Below, piece after piece: positions 35,001 through 45,651 of a DNA stretch of 64,000 nt. The position numbers and the translations under genes were made by a program. The DNA is taken from assembly GCA_019095985.1 (NCBI GenBank), contig CM032666.1, positions 3,421,896-3,485,895 of the forward strand, given 5' to 3'. The first letter of the stretch is position 1. Each line of letters opens with the position of its first letter. This stretch comes from Streblospio benedicti. Its lineage: Eukaryota > Annelida > Polychaeta > Spionida > Spionidae. Below the pieces are notes generated by a model that ran no database searches, was not told the origin of the DNA, and was given only the letters and a program-made list of their open reading frames with translations.

Positions 35001-38000
35001 TCATGAATATTATTATAGTATGTACATTCACATAGAAAATGAAACTCATCTTCAATAAATACATTTCAAACTTACTATGTCTTAATATTTTGTAAGGTGT
35101 TTGATTGGTAGTAACATGGCTTGAATTGAATTTGAGTATTGTATTGGGAGGGGGGGGTTGAGGGGGGGCACACACTCTGATCTCATCTAGTGACAGAAAT
35201 CTCGAATGATGGGTGCTAACAATACCAGAAAATATTAAGACATTGAAAGTTTAAAATGGATTTATCTAGAAATTAGTTCTCTTGATTTAAAAAAAAATCC
35301 AACAAGTTTATTTTCAAAAGATGATTACATACATATAGTTGCTTTGTAAAAATGAATATACCCGGTAGTTGAATTCATTGATGGTGCTGACACAGCCAGA
35401 CAAACATTAAATTGTCATAGACTCTCAGTGTGTACATTAAACTGGTAATGTAGAAAGAATGAAAATTCAACAAATAAGTTACCATTCTTTGCGTGTTAAA
35501 GGATATGGAAAGGATGGAGCAGAAGTCGAAACGAATGCAGGAGCTGGAGACCGTGACTAACAACATCCAGCTCTTGTCTGATATGTTGGAGCATTATGCT
35601 CCAGAAACAGCAACTAGTTCAGAATTAGATGTAATGAAGGTGAGTGATTTAATTCAATTTAAGATTTGATATAGTGCATGATTATTTTGTGCAGCACGTT
35701 TTTGATTAAACGTGATGATGGTATAAAGCTTTTAGTTTTTGATTTTGTGATTCTCTCAGGGGATTTGTTTATATTGACCTTCATACTGTTTCCGTTTTAG
35801 GTTTTGTACATTTGTCATTCTCTGTTGAGGATGCATAGTCACACTAAATATATTCATACAACCTTAATAATATTTTTTGTATGTTGTAAGGAATTGTATG
35901 ACAATATAGAAAAAAGAAGACCGAATTTGTTTAGACTTGCAAGTGATGCTGATGAGAAAGATCAGGATGCTATGTGTAAGTATCGAATGTCGCAGTGTGT
36001 TTTGTCCATTTGTGACATTGCTTATACTTCTAAGATATTTGAAATTTTGTCTTTTATAAAATCATATACTATATACTTGGTATTATAAGTTGAAAGATCC
36101 ATATATGATGTTACACGTATTGATTTTTATTTGCAATTGCTTAACAACGATCAATCTGAAATCCTAAAATTGAGATTTTTTTTTTCTCTATTCCAGCTGA
36201 AATACTCAAAGTGAATGATGATGTGGTCAAAGTAATGACACAGTACAAAAAAATTGTAGAAGGCAAGTCAGAGGAAAATGGTCTTGACACATTCCCCGAT
36301 CCCCATGCAAAACCCGCAGTTCCACCTGGTAAGCAAAAGTTAGTTGATCATGCAATAAAGATTTAACAATTGATGACCTCTTTCAATAATCATAAATAAC
36401 AGTGCAGTAGTCATGATCAACTAGCGATTTTTGCTTATGATGTAAAATAAACAGTATTGATGGTGACTGGTGATAGCTTTTTTTACAACTTCTAGCATCA
36501 TGATCATGATCATATATATTTATCAGGGATGGGCGCAATACGTAAAAAAGTATTGAAATACTTTTGCAATACTGCACTGAAGTATTCAGTTTTGATTTAT
36601 AGGTTCACTTCTAATACCAATGAATAGGCCTAGTTATGAAACATGTTTATTTTAAATACAAATATAATCACTATAAAGTACCATTCAATAATAAGTTATA
36701 TGCAACCAATATGCTAGATGGTCCAATGTTCTTAAATGAATTAAAAATGACCATTTTCAAATTGAGATCTATACCATGAACATTTTGAATGTGAAATTCT
36801 TCAATTCCAGGTAGCGGAGAAAAGCTGCGCACTCGTATTGTTTTGTTTGATTTTGAGACATATTTTTATAGGTACTTCCGGTGTGTGTTAAAAGCCCATT
36901 TAAAATCGCATTTAATGCTAGATCATTCAAAATGTGTCTACATAAAATTGATGGCTGCCATGCTGATAAATGTTGGAAAATGAAGTAAATACATATATTT
37001 GAGATGTGCATTCTTCATAATAGTGAAGTTTGCAAGTTTGTAACAGTCACTGACCGTCGGCCATTTTTTATAAAGACCTATCTTTTGCCCATATCTTCAA
37101 TTTTCATGCGAATGTGCTGACAGCAAGTTCAGAACAATACATTTTCAATCATAACTAAAAAATGGTTATGAATATCAAAATAAAAATTATAGGAATGAAA
37201 CGCTATTTTTTTTCCAGATCTACATTGCAATTTTGATTATTCTGATTGGTTTACATAATAGTGAACACTTACATGAAAATGGCATTTTTCCAGTGTCTGA
37301 GAGAGACAGAGTCAGACATTTTGAACAAGACAAAATTGGGGATTAGGTACCATGATTGGAACAGCAAAGTTTATATTTTTGATTTTCATAAACATGGGTA
37401 GTCACATAATTGGTGATACATGAATGTGTATGTAAATCGAAAATATAAACAAACTTGGCTGTTCAAATCATGGTACCTAATCCCCAATTTTGACTTGTTC
37501 AAAATGTCTGACTCTGTCTCTCTCAGACCCTGGAAAAATGCCATTTTCATGTAAGTGTTCACTATGTAAACCGATCAGAATAATCAAAATTGCGATGTAG
37601 ATCTGGCAAAAAAATAGCGTTTCATTCCTATAATTTTTATTTTGATATTCATTACCCTTTTTTAGTTATGATTGAAAATGTATCGTTCTGAACTTGCTGT
37701 CAGCACATTAACTAAAATCTGATTACAGATTCATAATCCTTACTCAAAAAATACTATTAGGAAAGTTCTTTCTATGGATGTCATACGATAAATAATACCT
37801 GAAAATGACCTTTAAATATTTAAAGTAGTTTTAGTCTAGAATTTCCCGGAAGTGACAAAGGCGATTTTGATGGTGGTGTCGCAGGAATATATCTACATGG
37901 AAATTTCTTTCCTGAAAGTGGTGAATGTGAAACTGAAAGCTTTATAAAGTTAGCATAAACTTTGACTTCACAGAACATGATAGCACGAGAGATAAGCAGT

Positions 38001-41000
38001 GCTCTGAATGAGAATCATTTAGATGGTTTATTGCGCTGTGATTAGTGCTCTCCATGGGTACATTTCACACTTTATATCTGGTCAAATCTAGGGTGAGGTT
38101 GTGCAGCAGACTGCTAACTTGTAACTTTTGTTGTGTCAATTTAGATGGTAGAAGATGATTGAAGAAAGCTACCATAAGGTATTAAAATTTGATAGCCAAT
38201 ATACATATGGTGCTCTTTGATGCAATTTGCCCAAGTTTATCTCTATTTGATTTCAAAGATAGGTATTATAAGTGATAGATTAAATGCACAATGGCTGACA
38301 AAATACAATGTACAGTACCACCTCGTTGGGAAGCTAGAAGAACATTCAGAAAATCGATATATCCGGATGATCGAGGGGGAGGGGTGGCGACCACAAGTGA
38401 CAGAACGACAATAGGAGATACTCCCGAAATACCTTGTTGAAGGACTCCTCCATCACTTTGGGTTGACGTTGTAGATCGTAAAACAATCACATTTAATAGC
38501 CTGTGCATTGGACACACAGCTATATCTTTTGATAATATTAGCTAAAACATGCTTCCGTTAGTTAGGTACTATTGTCTTGGTTACTGTAGTTAATCAAACA
38601 ATGTTAGCTTGCAATGAATGCCGCGTGATCGTCCTCTGTTGTACATCAATATTCCTGCATGTATAATGATAATTAAATTGAACATGATTTGATATCTTTT
38701 GTGCAAGTAACAAAGCTATGTTTTGCAATAACTGTAATTAAACCACACCACGATTTTGTTCGTTACTGACCAGATCAAAGCAATGGGGATAGTCCCAATC
38801 AACCAGTTATGGCATCTGCTTACTAAATGGAGTGTAGTGCCTTTTTGACAGGCTAATACTGGTTTGTGTCATGTTATGTTCTGTGAGGTCAAAGTTGGAA
38901 CTAAGTTTTTAGAGCATATATGAGCCATGACGCGGTGACCCGGGCTAATGTCAAACCCGGTGCACGCGAGCATCAAAGTCAGCTTCTATGATATCTACTG
39001 AATATTATTGATTTATGTCATAAAGTGTACATAGTTATGATCGTGGCTCTGGCATGAGAGTATATTTAAGTATCGAAGAACGTGACTATAGAGATACTCT
39101 AGAAGCTACAGGTAGTGTTCTGGATTAATTGTAATAATCTTTGGAAAAACTTATGTTATAATAGATTAAACATCGTGTTATCAAGTATTTTTTGCCTGAA
39201 TTTTGTTCAAATTCAGTACTGTATGAGACATGTTAATTTAAAGCAATTTGATGGGGTGCCCCGGTCTCCAAGAAAAGAAATATTTTAAAAAAGTGGCAAA
39301 TTTAACGACGTAACCTGGGTCATAGCGTGACGGCTCATATGTAGCATATACAGTTCCAAAGCTTGCTCGATCTCCCGTTTATACGTCGGGGGAAAAAATG
39401 GGACAATAGCAAAATGTCCAGTTGATGAGAATATTAGGATTATTGATATTTGGTTAAACAAGGTTGTACTGTACATTTGTATACTGATTTGATAATATGC
39501 TAAAGAAGAATTCAAGTATGTACTTTGTTGAATTATTGATTATAACAATAAGCCGGTAATAGTAGCCTATTAGAAACTAGCATTTTTCCGCCGATATAAT
39601 ATTATACTAAAATCAGCTTGATAATGATAGGAAATACAAAAGTATTTAATGCAATTATACTGCAATACTTTTCAAATGTATTGCAATACTTTGCCATACT
39701 TTATTGCATTTACAAAAAGTATTACAATACAGTATTGCAAGGATTTGCAATACTTTAATACTAGCAACACTTAGTATTGCTCCCATCGCTGATATATATC
39801 CACTTTTGAATGAGGAAAAAGCCAATCTATTTTGTAAGCACTGAGATCCACTCTATATAATATCGGGCCATGATACATGGGCCTGTGTGTTCTTCTCAAG
39901 TGTAACCTAGAAAACTAGCCAAACAGGTCACTGATTCGGCAATATCAGCTAATGCATTATGCATGTTTTGACCTAATTGGGAAGATCTCAATGACTCAAA
40001 AGCAAATTTTTTGCACTAAAGTAAGCCCTTGATATTTATGGAGCTGGGATCTCATTGGCTGGCTTTATATCAATTTGTTTAAGAATTATTAAAAAACAAA
40101 CTCCCCCTTCATTGCTGTAAACTTTTCTTGTATAACAACTTGATGTACATGTAGATAGTTCTTGTTGAACAGGCCACAAAATGAATTTATTTCAGCGAAT
40201 TTATCTTTGCTTGATTTGGAGTTTGGGGCGACACCTGCTCAGCCACCTGCTAACCCCAGCCTTAACCCTCTGTCCTCCGTTGATAAAGGAGGCGATATTT
40301 CCCTGTTAGATGATCCAATCAGTAATCTAGGTGAGGGTAGCTTATCCCAGCTTTATTTTTTCTTAAACCTTTTCTGTAGATATACCGTAAACATTCATAC
40401 CAGACTTGGGGTCAAATACAATTATAATTACGCTATGATTTTATGGTTCAATTATAATTACAATTACAGACAAACTTTCAATTACAATTATAATCTGGAA
40501 CTCAATTACAATTCAATTAGAGCTTGACGCTAAATAATAACAGCACTCAATTAAAATTAAATTACAATGCAATTACAATCAATGATAATTATGAGCTTGA
40601 ACTCAATTACAATTCAATTAGAGCTTGATGCTAAATAGCAATAACGGCAGTCAATTAGAATTAAATTAGAATGCAATTGCAATTAATTATAATTACAATT
40701 ACACCATTTTTATACAGAAAAGTGTAATTGATTACAATTACAATTGACCCCAAGTCTGATTCATACAAAAACTTAAATAATGTGAACAGATTTAGCGTGT
40801 GTAGGACTGTGGGTACTTATATTTTGTTGTGTCAACGGAAGTTCTCTATGTGACATAATATTTCTTTTGTTGAACCTTTACATGAGTCTCCAGTGTAAGT
40901 GTTAACGGAAAATATGGGTTTTAATGCTTTAAGGGTTAAATTATTGACAGCAGTGTTCCTATTATATTGGGTGTTGTTTTGTTATCTACACACAATGATC

Positions 41001-44000
41001 ATCCATGGTAGTGAAATGTTATTTGTTTGTATATTTGAGAACATAGTTGTGGTAGCTTTCAAAACCCTATATGTCATCTTCTGTTCTGTTCATAAGTTAA
41101 AAGTCTTTGTGTACAGGTATTGCAGATAAACCTACATCACCAGTCACTGCTTCTGGTGGCAAACGTGATTATGACGAACTCAGTGATATTTTTGGGTCAT
41201 TGTCGTCTACTACAGCCACTTCAACATCATCAAACGTAAGATTTTAAACACATTGTTTACACTTCTAAATTTCTAATTCATGAAGCAGAATATAGCACAT
41301 TGTGTGATATTGACATTTCTTTTGATAATCAATAAAACAGCTAATGAATAATAAACTCTTTTTCCTTTAAGTTGTACAAATTTGCAAGAAAACTTGCTTT
41401 GTGATGTATGAATAAAACTCAGATTGGGTCCTTTGAATAAGTCACATCTGGCTGTTTTAGATACAGCAACAAATTATAGTTATGTCATTTCGATGTTGAA
41501 AACGTCAAGAACAACAACCTTGGTGTTTCCTCTCCTCATTTTTGTCTCAGCTTGGTCTGTATTTATCATGATTGATTTCAGGATGCGACATTGTTGTCTG
41601 GTCTTGGCCCCAGTGGTTCCGGGCTGCTGGACTTGGCCCCCCTCCCGGTGTCCACACCCTCCCTCCTCTCTATCGGGTCCAACACGACCCTGGCCAGTAG
41701 TGACGTCGGCAGCGTGCAGTGGTCATCGCCTCCCGCCACCACGACCGGAGTCTTCTCAAACTCATCTGCTTCTCAGCCTCAAGTGGTGTCTGGTGAGCAT
41801 TTGAGAATTCAGTTGAATAGATAGAAAATCTAAGGATTGTTGTTTTGTGTATTTATTTTCATCTCCATCAGTATGATTCGTAGAAAGCACTTCTTGGAAA
41901 GAGTAAATGGGTATTATTTCTCTTGAATGCTTACTTGAAGAACTTGAAAAAGATACTGAGGATAATGATGTATATATGTCGTGTATGCATACGGCTATAC
42001 AATTACGATCACCTCATGGTTACTGTGCAACACAACATTCGTAAAACCAATCGATCATATAAGAACATTTTGATACAAAATCTTTACAAAAAGCCAAATT
42101 TGAACTGTGTTTTTCTATTTAAAGGTATCCTCAATCCAGTGAACCAGTCGGCAAGTCAGAGTCCGGCTGGTACTGTTCCTGCAAAAGGCGCACAGGCAAA
42201 AAATGTGCCATTATCAACAGGAATGGATGATTTGGCTGAATTGGGAAAATCTCTTATGCAAAGATCTTTAGCAGACTCCGGCAAAGTTGCATCACCAGCG
42301 CTTTTGCAATCGAGGTAATATTTACAACAAGCATTGCAAGCAACGATGGTTTGCTCCAAAACAATGCATCTATTGCTGCAATATTCTAGAGCAGTAGTAT
42401 ATAATGCCAATAAAGTGGCATTTAGAAATACCTATTTTACAGTACATACAGATTTAGAATTCAATCATAAATCTTGAATGTTTTTTATATTTTTATTTAA
42501 CAGTCCTGCTACAAAGGTGCCCATGAATCAAATGATGAGGCCACCAGCCCCCGCGGTTACACCCCAAGAACAATCTCACGTCTCGGCGTCATCTCCAGAA
42601 ATCAGTGCATCACCGGTGGCAGCAGAAAAGTCACCAGCTAAATCAAGTGCGCCCGAGGCTCTCACTGATGTTTTTGTTCCTTTAGAAGCCATTCAACCTG
42701 GTAAGATTTACTAAATGGCATGTGCACAGTTCTCATTGACTGAGTCATGGCCGCTGAATTGTTTGATGGGGACATGAGGGGTATACTATAATGCTATATT
42801 TACTATACGAACACCAATACTCATATGATATAAGACTGGTGTTTGTATTGTAAATATAGTATACATACTCCCACCCCTCATCTAATGATGCTGCAGCTAC
42901 TGGGGCCCATGGACTGAGTACATTTGAATTGCATATGACATGAAGGAAAGATAGTCAGTGGAACCAGTTCAGTCAATGTATTGGTAATTAATGTGCTATA
43001 TAAGAAATATAAAGATATGCATGTTTTTATGTTGTTAGAATGGATAATTTTGTGCGTGCAAACCCATTTCAGGATTTCTGGAAAATTTACCTTTTTTAGA
43101 CTATCGTTTGCCATTGCATATTGTTTGCTAGTTTTATTGTTCATATTTTAGTTACAAATTTCCATGGCTTTAGAAATACATAAAATAGAGATGTACACAT
43201 AAACAGATCATCTGTATTATTTGTACGCCTGAAATAGAGGTCATATCAACATTTTCGCATTTCAAACGCATAAACCTGCATCCATCTAACTTGTGTTTAC
43301 ACTTCTCTCCATTTTAGGCAGCCATTCGCCAGTCAATGTGTATGACAAAAACAATGTGAAAATCATGCTCCACATTGCAAAGAACGAGCCACGAGCAGAC
43401 GTGTGTGTCATGGCACTGTCAGTCATCAGCACAAATACAAACCCTCTCAAAGGCTTCACCTTCCAAGCCGCAGTCCCAAAGGTACATATTTGTTGTTTTT
43501 GTAAATTTGTTTGTATAAATGAATGTACATGTATTTTGTATTGAAAAATCCGCTAATCAAGTGTTCCAGGTGGCAATCACAACACTGACACTACTAGTTT
43601 AGGAGGATGTATGGAATGCAATGGGTTAAATTTAGTTGAGACAGTGAATTTGCCACAGCCATCTCATGGTTTTTCCACTGTATTGAATGTTAATATTTGC
43701 AGAATATGAAAGTAAAGTTGCAACCAGCTACTGGCTCAGACTTACCAGCATTTAATCCCATCCTACCACCATCTGCCATTACTCAGATCATGCTCATTGC
43801 CAACCCACAAAAAGTAAGATTTTATTACACTTTATTTCAATTTTTTAAGTATTTTTTTTTATAAAAAACAAAGTCATCTATATATATCTTTTATTTTTTC
43901 TTTGTAGTTTCACACATTTTTATTCCATCAAAATTTAACATTTAAGTTCATTGAACCTTGTCTTGCTTTTATTTACAGGAAAAAATCAGATTAAAATATC

Positions 44001-44071
44001 GAGCTGCTTTCAACCTCGGTGGAATTGATATTGAAGATTCTGGTGAATTGGAAAATTTTCCAATTCCATAA
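29038..44071 (+). CDS. GGA: ADP-ribosylation factor-binding protein GGA
   Basis: Monomeric clathrin adaptor of the trans-Golgi/endosome system, 726 residues. Exons: 29038-29077, 31998-32158, 32326-32424, 32616-32774, 34042-34107, 34381-34461, 35502-35639, 35891-35975, 36197-36328, 40196-40330, 41117-41235, 41582-41792, 42125-42314, 42504-42700, 43318-43481, 43703-43813, 43979-44071; all in phase. The VHS domain (about 8-145) has RLLAHKIQSPQ, KFRFLNELIKVVSPKYLG and MLKRQGIVK. The GAT domain (about 165-320) begins FEDEEKSKMLARLLKS and contains ELYDNIEKRRPNLFRLASD. The hinge holds clathrin-box-like SLLDLEFG and GLLDLAPL and a DDLAELGKSLMQ segment like the vertebrate hinge. The GAE ear (about 600-726) carries LQPATGSDLPAFNP and ends NFPIP. 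Invertebrates usually have one GGA, so no paralogue number is given. Confidence 0.96.
29643..29863. mobile_element. MITE with GTCAGGATTAGG ends, copy 1
   Basis: The left end AACATTGTCAGGATTAGG is matched inverted by CTAATCCTGACCCTAATGTT. About 221 bp, in GGA intron 1. It shares the CAGGATTAGG terminal core with the element at 29931. Confidence 0.6.
29931..30163. mobile_element. MITE with CAGGGTCAGGATTAGG ends, copy 2
   Basis: A 16 bp perfect inverted repeat, CAGGGTCAGGATTAGG and CCTAATCCTGACCCTG. TGATT flanks both ends (29926-29930 and 30164-30168). The interior has ACTCGTCC / GGACGAGT blocks in both orientations, like the 7349-7568 element with ACTCGCC/GGCGAGT. Non-coding. Confidence 0.75.
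30475..31008. mobile_element. PIF/Harbinger-type MITE with TTA duplication
   Basis: Ends GGCCCCATAAAAATAATAAA and, inverted, GGCTCCATAAAATTAATGAA continue to a shared ATGTTTCTCGTCC, about 36 bp in all. TTA flanks both sides. A 3 bp TWA target and GG-initial ends fit Harbinger. It is 534 bp, in GGA intron 1. Confidence 0.7.
33316..33458. mobile_element. Near-perfect 143 bp hairpin (foldback MITE)
   Basis: Arms of about 65 bp surround a palindromic centre (CTCGCCCTTCGGGCTCG). Arm blocks include TTGATTATTTTATTGGGTGA and GGGGCGTATCACGGCTCG with near-exact inverted partners. It lies in GGA intron 4 and would form a strong RNA hairpin in the pre-mRNA. Non-coding. Confidence 0.8.
34611..35080 (-). 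mobile_element. 5'-truncated LINE tail with ~57-65 bp target duplication
   Basis: The minus-strand frame at 34840-35070 ends IRDKYYDVVMMEYPEFND then FTFLITTGWKETASYIINAW, the polymerase C-terminal tail of an APE-type LINE. The 3' tail is an ATT microsatellite (34617-34640). Flanks 34562-34618 and 35076-35140 share TATGTCTTAATATTTTGTAA, GGTGTTTGATTGGTAGTAA and TTTGAGTATT, an unusually long target duplication. It is in GGA intron 6. Confidence 0.7.
37111..37709. repeat. Long inverted repeat, ~275 bp arms, ~50 bp loop
   Basis: The left arm starts AATGTGCTGACAGCAAGTTC and the right arm ends GAACTTGCTGTCAGCACATT. Matching inner blocks include GAAACGCTATTTTTTT, CAGATCTACAT, AGAGACAGAGTCAGACATTT and AATTGGGGATTAGGTACCAT. 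Arms run about 37111-37383 and 37433-37709, with only scattered mismatches. It lies in a GGA intron on either reading. No ORF. Confidence 0.85.
38313..39471. mobile_element. Pogo/Tigger-type non-autonomous element
   Basis: Ends CAGTACCACCTCGTTGGG and, inverted, CAGTACAACCTTGTTTAACC are flanked by TA on both sides. The ACCTCGTT-type terminus and a subterminal CGATATATCCGGAT block recall pogo/Tigger ends. It is 1159 bp without a transposase frame, nested in the 36524-39791 unit. Confidence 0.65.
40401..40758. mobile_element. hAT-type MITE, perfect 8 bp duplication ATTCATAC
   Basis: ATTCATAC occurs at 40393-40400 and 40759-40766. Ends are CAGACTTGGGGTCAA and inverted TTGACCCCAAGTCTG. The body is an iterated AATTACAATTA sequence containing two copies of a CAATTAGAGCTTGA-type unit. 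Frames reading NYNYN here are repeat artefacts. It is in GGA intron 10. Confidence 0.85.
42774..42881. repeat. Palindromic 108 bp element in GGA intron 14
   Basis: ATGAGGGGTATACTATAATG and CTATATTTACTATACGAACA are mirrored inverted by TGTTTGTATTGTAAATATAG and CCACCCCTCAT. The loop is about 10-20 bp. Small foldback-type repeat. Confidence 0.65.
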
Positions 44072-44412
44072 CATTTTTGTTGGTGTTTTGTCTTTGTATG
44101 TGCTTGTTTAATGTTTAGTTATGTTTGATTTGTATAACATCAAATGGAACTGTGATTTAATTTTTCTTAGTGAATTTTGTGATTTTAGTTATTTTTTTAG
44201 TCGTTAACATTTATGCATGCATGAATTGAGCAGTAATTTAAAGCATTTAGACTTACTTAATGAACAAATATTGAGACTAGTGAACACTTAGTAATGTTTA
44301 TTCACAATGTTATGGATCATTTTCAAATTTACCAGTGTATGTTGTGTAAAAGATATGGTTATAAATATTAATTGTATATAATTATGAATATTGTGTAAAT
44401 ATCAATATGTGC

Positions 44413-44418
44413 AATAAA
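44413..44418 (+). terminator. GGA poly(A) signal
   Basis: AATAAA 342 bp past the GGA stop codon, in GTGCAATAAAAATCACAG. The 3' UTR between is AT-rich with no other AATAAA nearer the stop. Confidence 0.6.
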
Positions 44419-45651
44419 AATCACAGTGCTTGATAAATGTGATCTTATTTTTAATCCATACACTGTTTCCTCGTTAAAATCGTTTATATACATTTTTTTG
44501 TATTGATGAGATATATATAATGAATAAAAAAAATTGAAGGAATAATTTAGAAAAAAATAAAGTAATAAAGTAGCGTATTTACCATAATAAAATGAGTAAC
44601 GTTACAATTTAACATCAAATTATGAATTTATTTAACATTCTTTCAAAATTTTTGTGATATGCTAAGTTATTATAAAACTCCTTAGTATTTGGTACTTTAT
44701 ACATAAATTTACACTTAGAGATAAATTATTTTCCATACAAAATTAAGCAATTTACCATATTTAGACTTTATTTTCCTTAATTACTAATAAAATATCTGGT
44801 AATTCTAAAATTGCTTATGTCCATGTCTATAAAGATGATCAATTAAAAACAACTAAATGCGGTTTACATATATACAGTCAAAAAAGATGTTCTAAGGTTT
44901 TATTTTCCATTAAACAAACAATGCAATCATTGCTTACGTTAGGGTATATTTTAGACAATAATTTATTTGTAGGAAAATATCTGTATTTTTATATTTTGTA
45001 TTCCATTTCTTTGATACAATTATTATTGACACTACAGTGCGGTATTTGATAAATTGATTTCTAAACATTTTCATTTCTTTCCAAGTTAAATAAAGTGCCA
45101 TATCTTTGTTGAGCTAGTGAAGAAATAATTTTTTGTTTAATTACAGCATTATATATATTATTTATAAATTCACTACATCACTTATATATTCATAATCATA
45201 TTTATTAGCTTACAAGCTTGTTTCTAGGTGTTCTATCTGTGGATCTCCTTGTATCAAACCTCTGGTTATTTTGAAATATTGAGATGTGATTTGATTATTT
45301 GTATTAAATGCAGCTTTCTATTTTTGTGTAGAATAATTTAATCCACTGTATGAACAAATTACCAAAATTAAATCTTTTCAATACCTTGTATAAAAATGAA
45401 AATTCTATTGAATCATGCTTTCTTAAAATCTAACATAAGTACAAATATATATATTTTGCATATATCTATTATTACTATCCCCAATATATCGACCCATTAG
45501 AAACCCACTCTGATCTTAATGTATTAAAGACGACAAGACTTTTTTAATTCTTTCCGCGGTTACTTTTGACATAATTTCATAATCTACATTCAGGAGAGAA
45601 ATTGAACGCTTATTATCTATTTGCAAACGATCTTTGTCTTTCTTATGAATT

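Larger units (their letters stand above)
36524..39791. mobile_element. hAT-type composite element in GGA intron 9
   Basis: The left end CAGGGATGGGCGCAATACG and the right end, inverted, CAGCGATGGGAGCAATACTA define a 3.27 kb unit. Flanks ATATTTAT and ATATATAT agree at 7 of 8 positions. Subterminal DNA is rich in GTATTGCAATACTTT-type repeats at both ends. It contains the long hairpin 37111-37709 and the pogo-type element 38313-39471, which look like later insertions. No transposase was found. Confidence 0.6.

Noticed and set aside
40381-40527. Frame rich in NYNYN as a prion-like peptide
   Set aside because: It is the translation of the AATTACAATTA repeats of a hAT-type MITE with a perfect target duplication.
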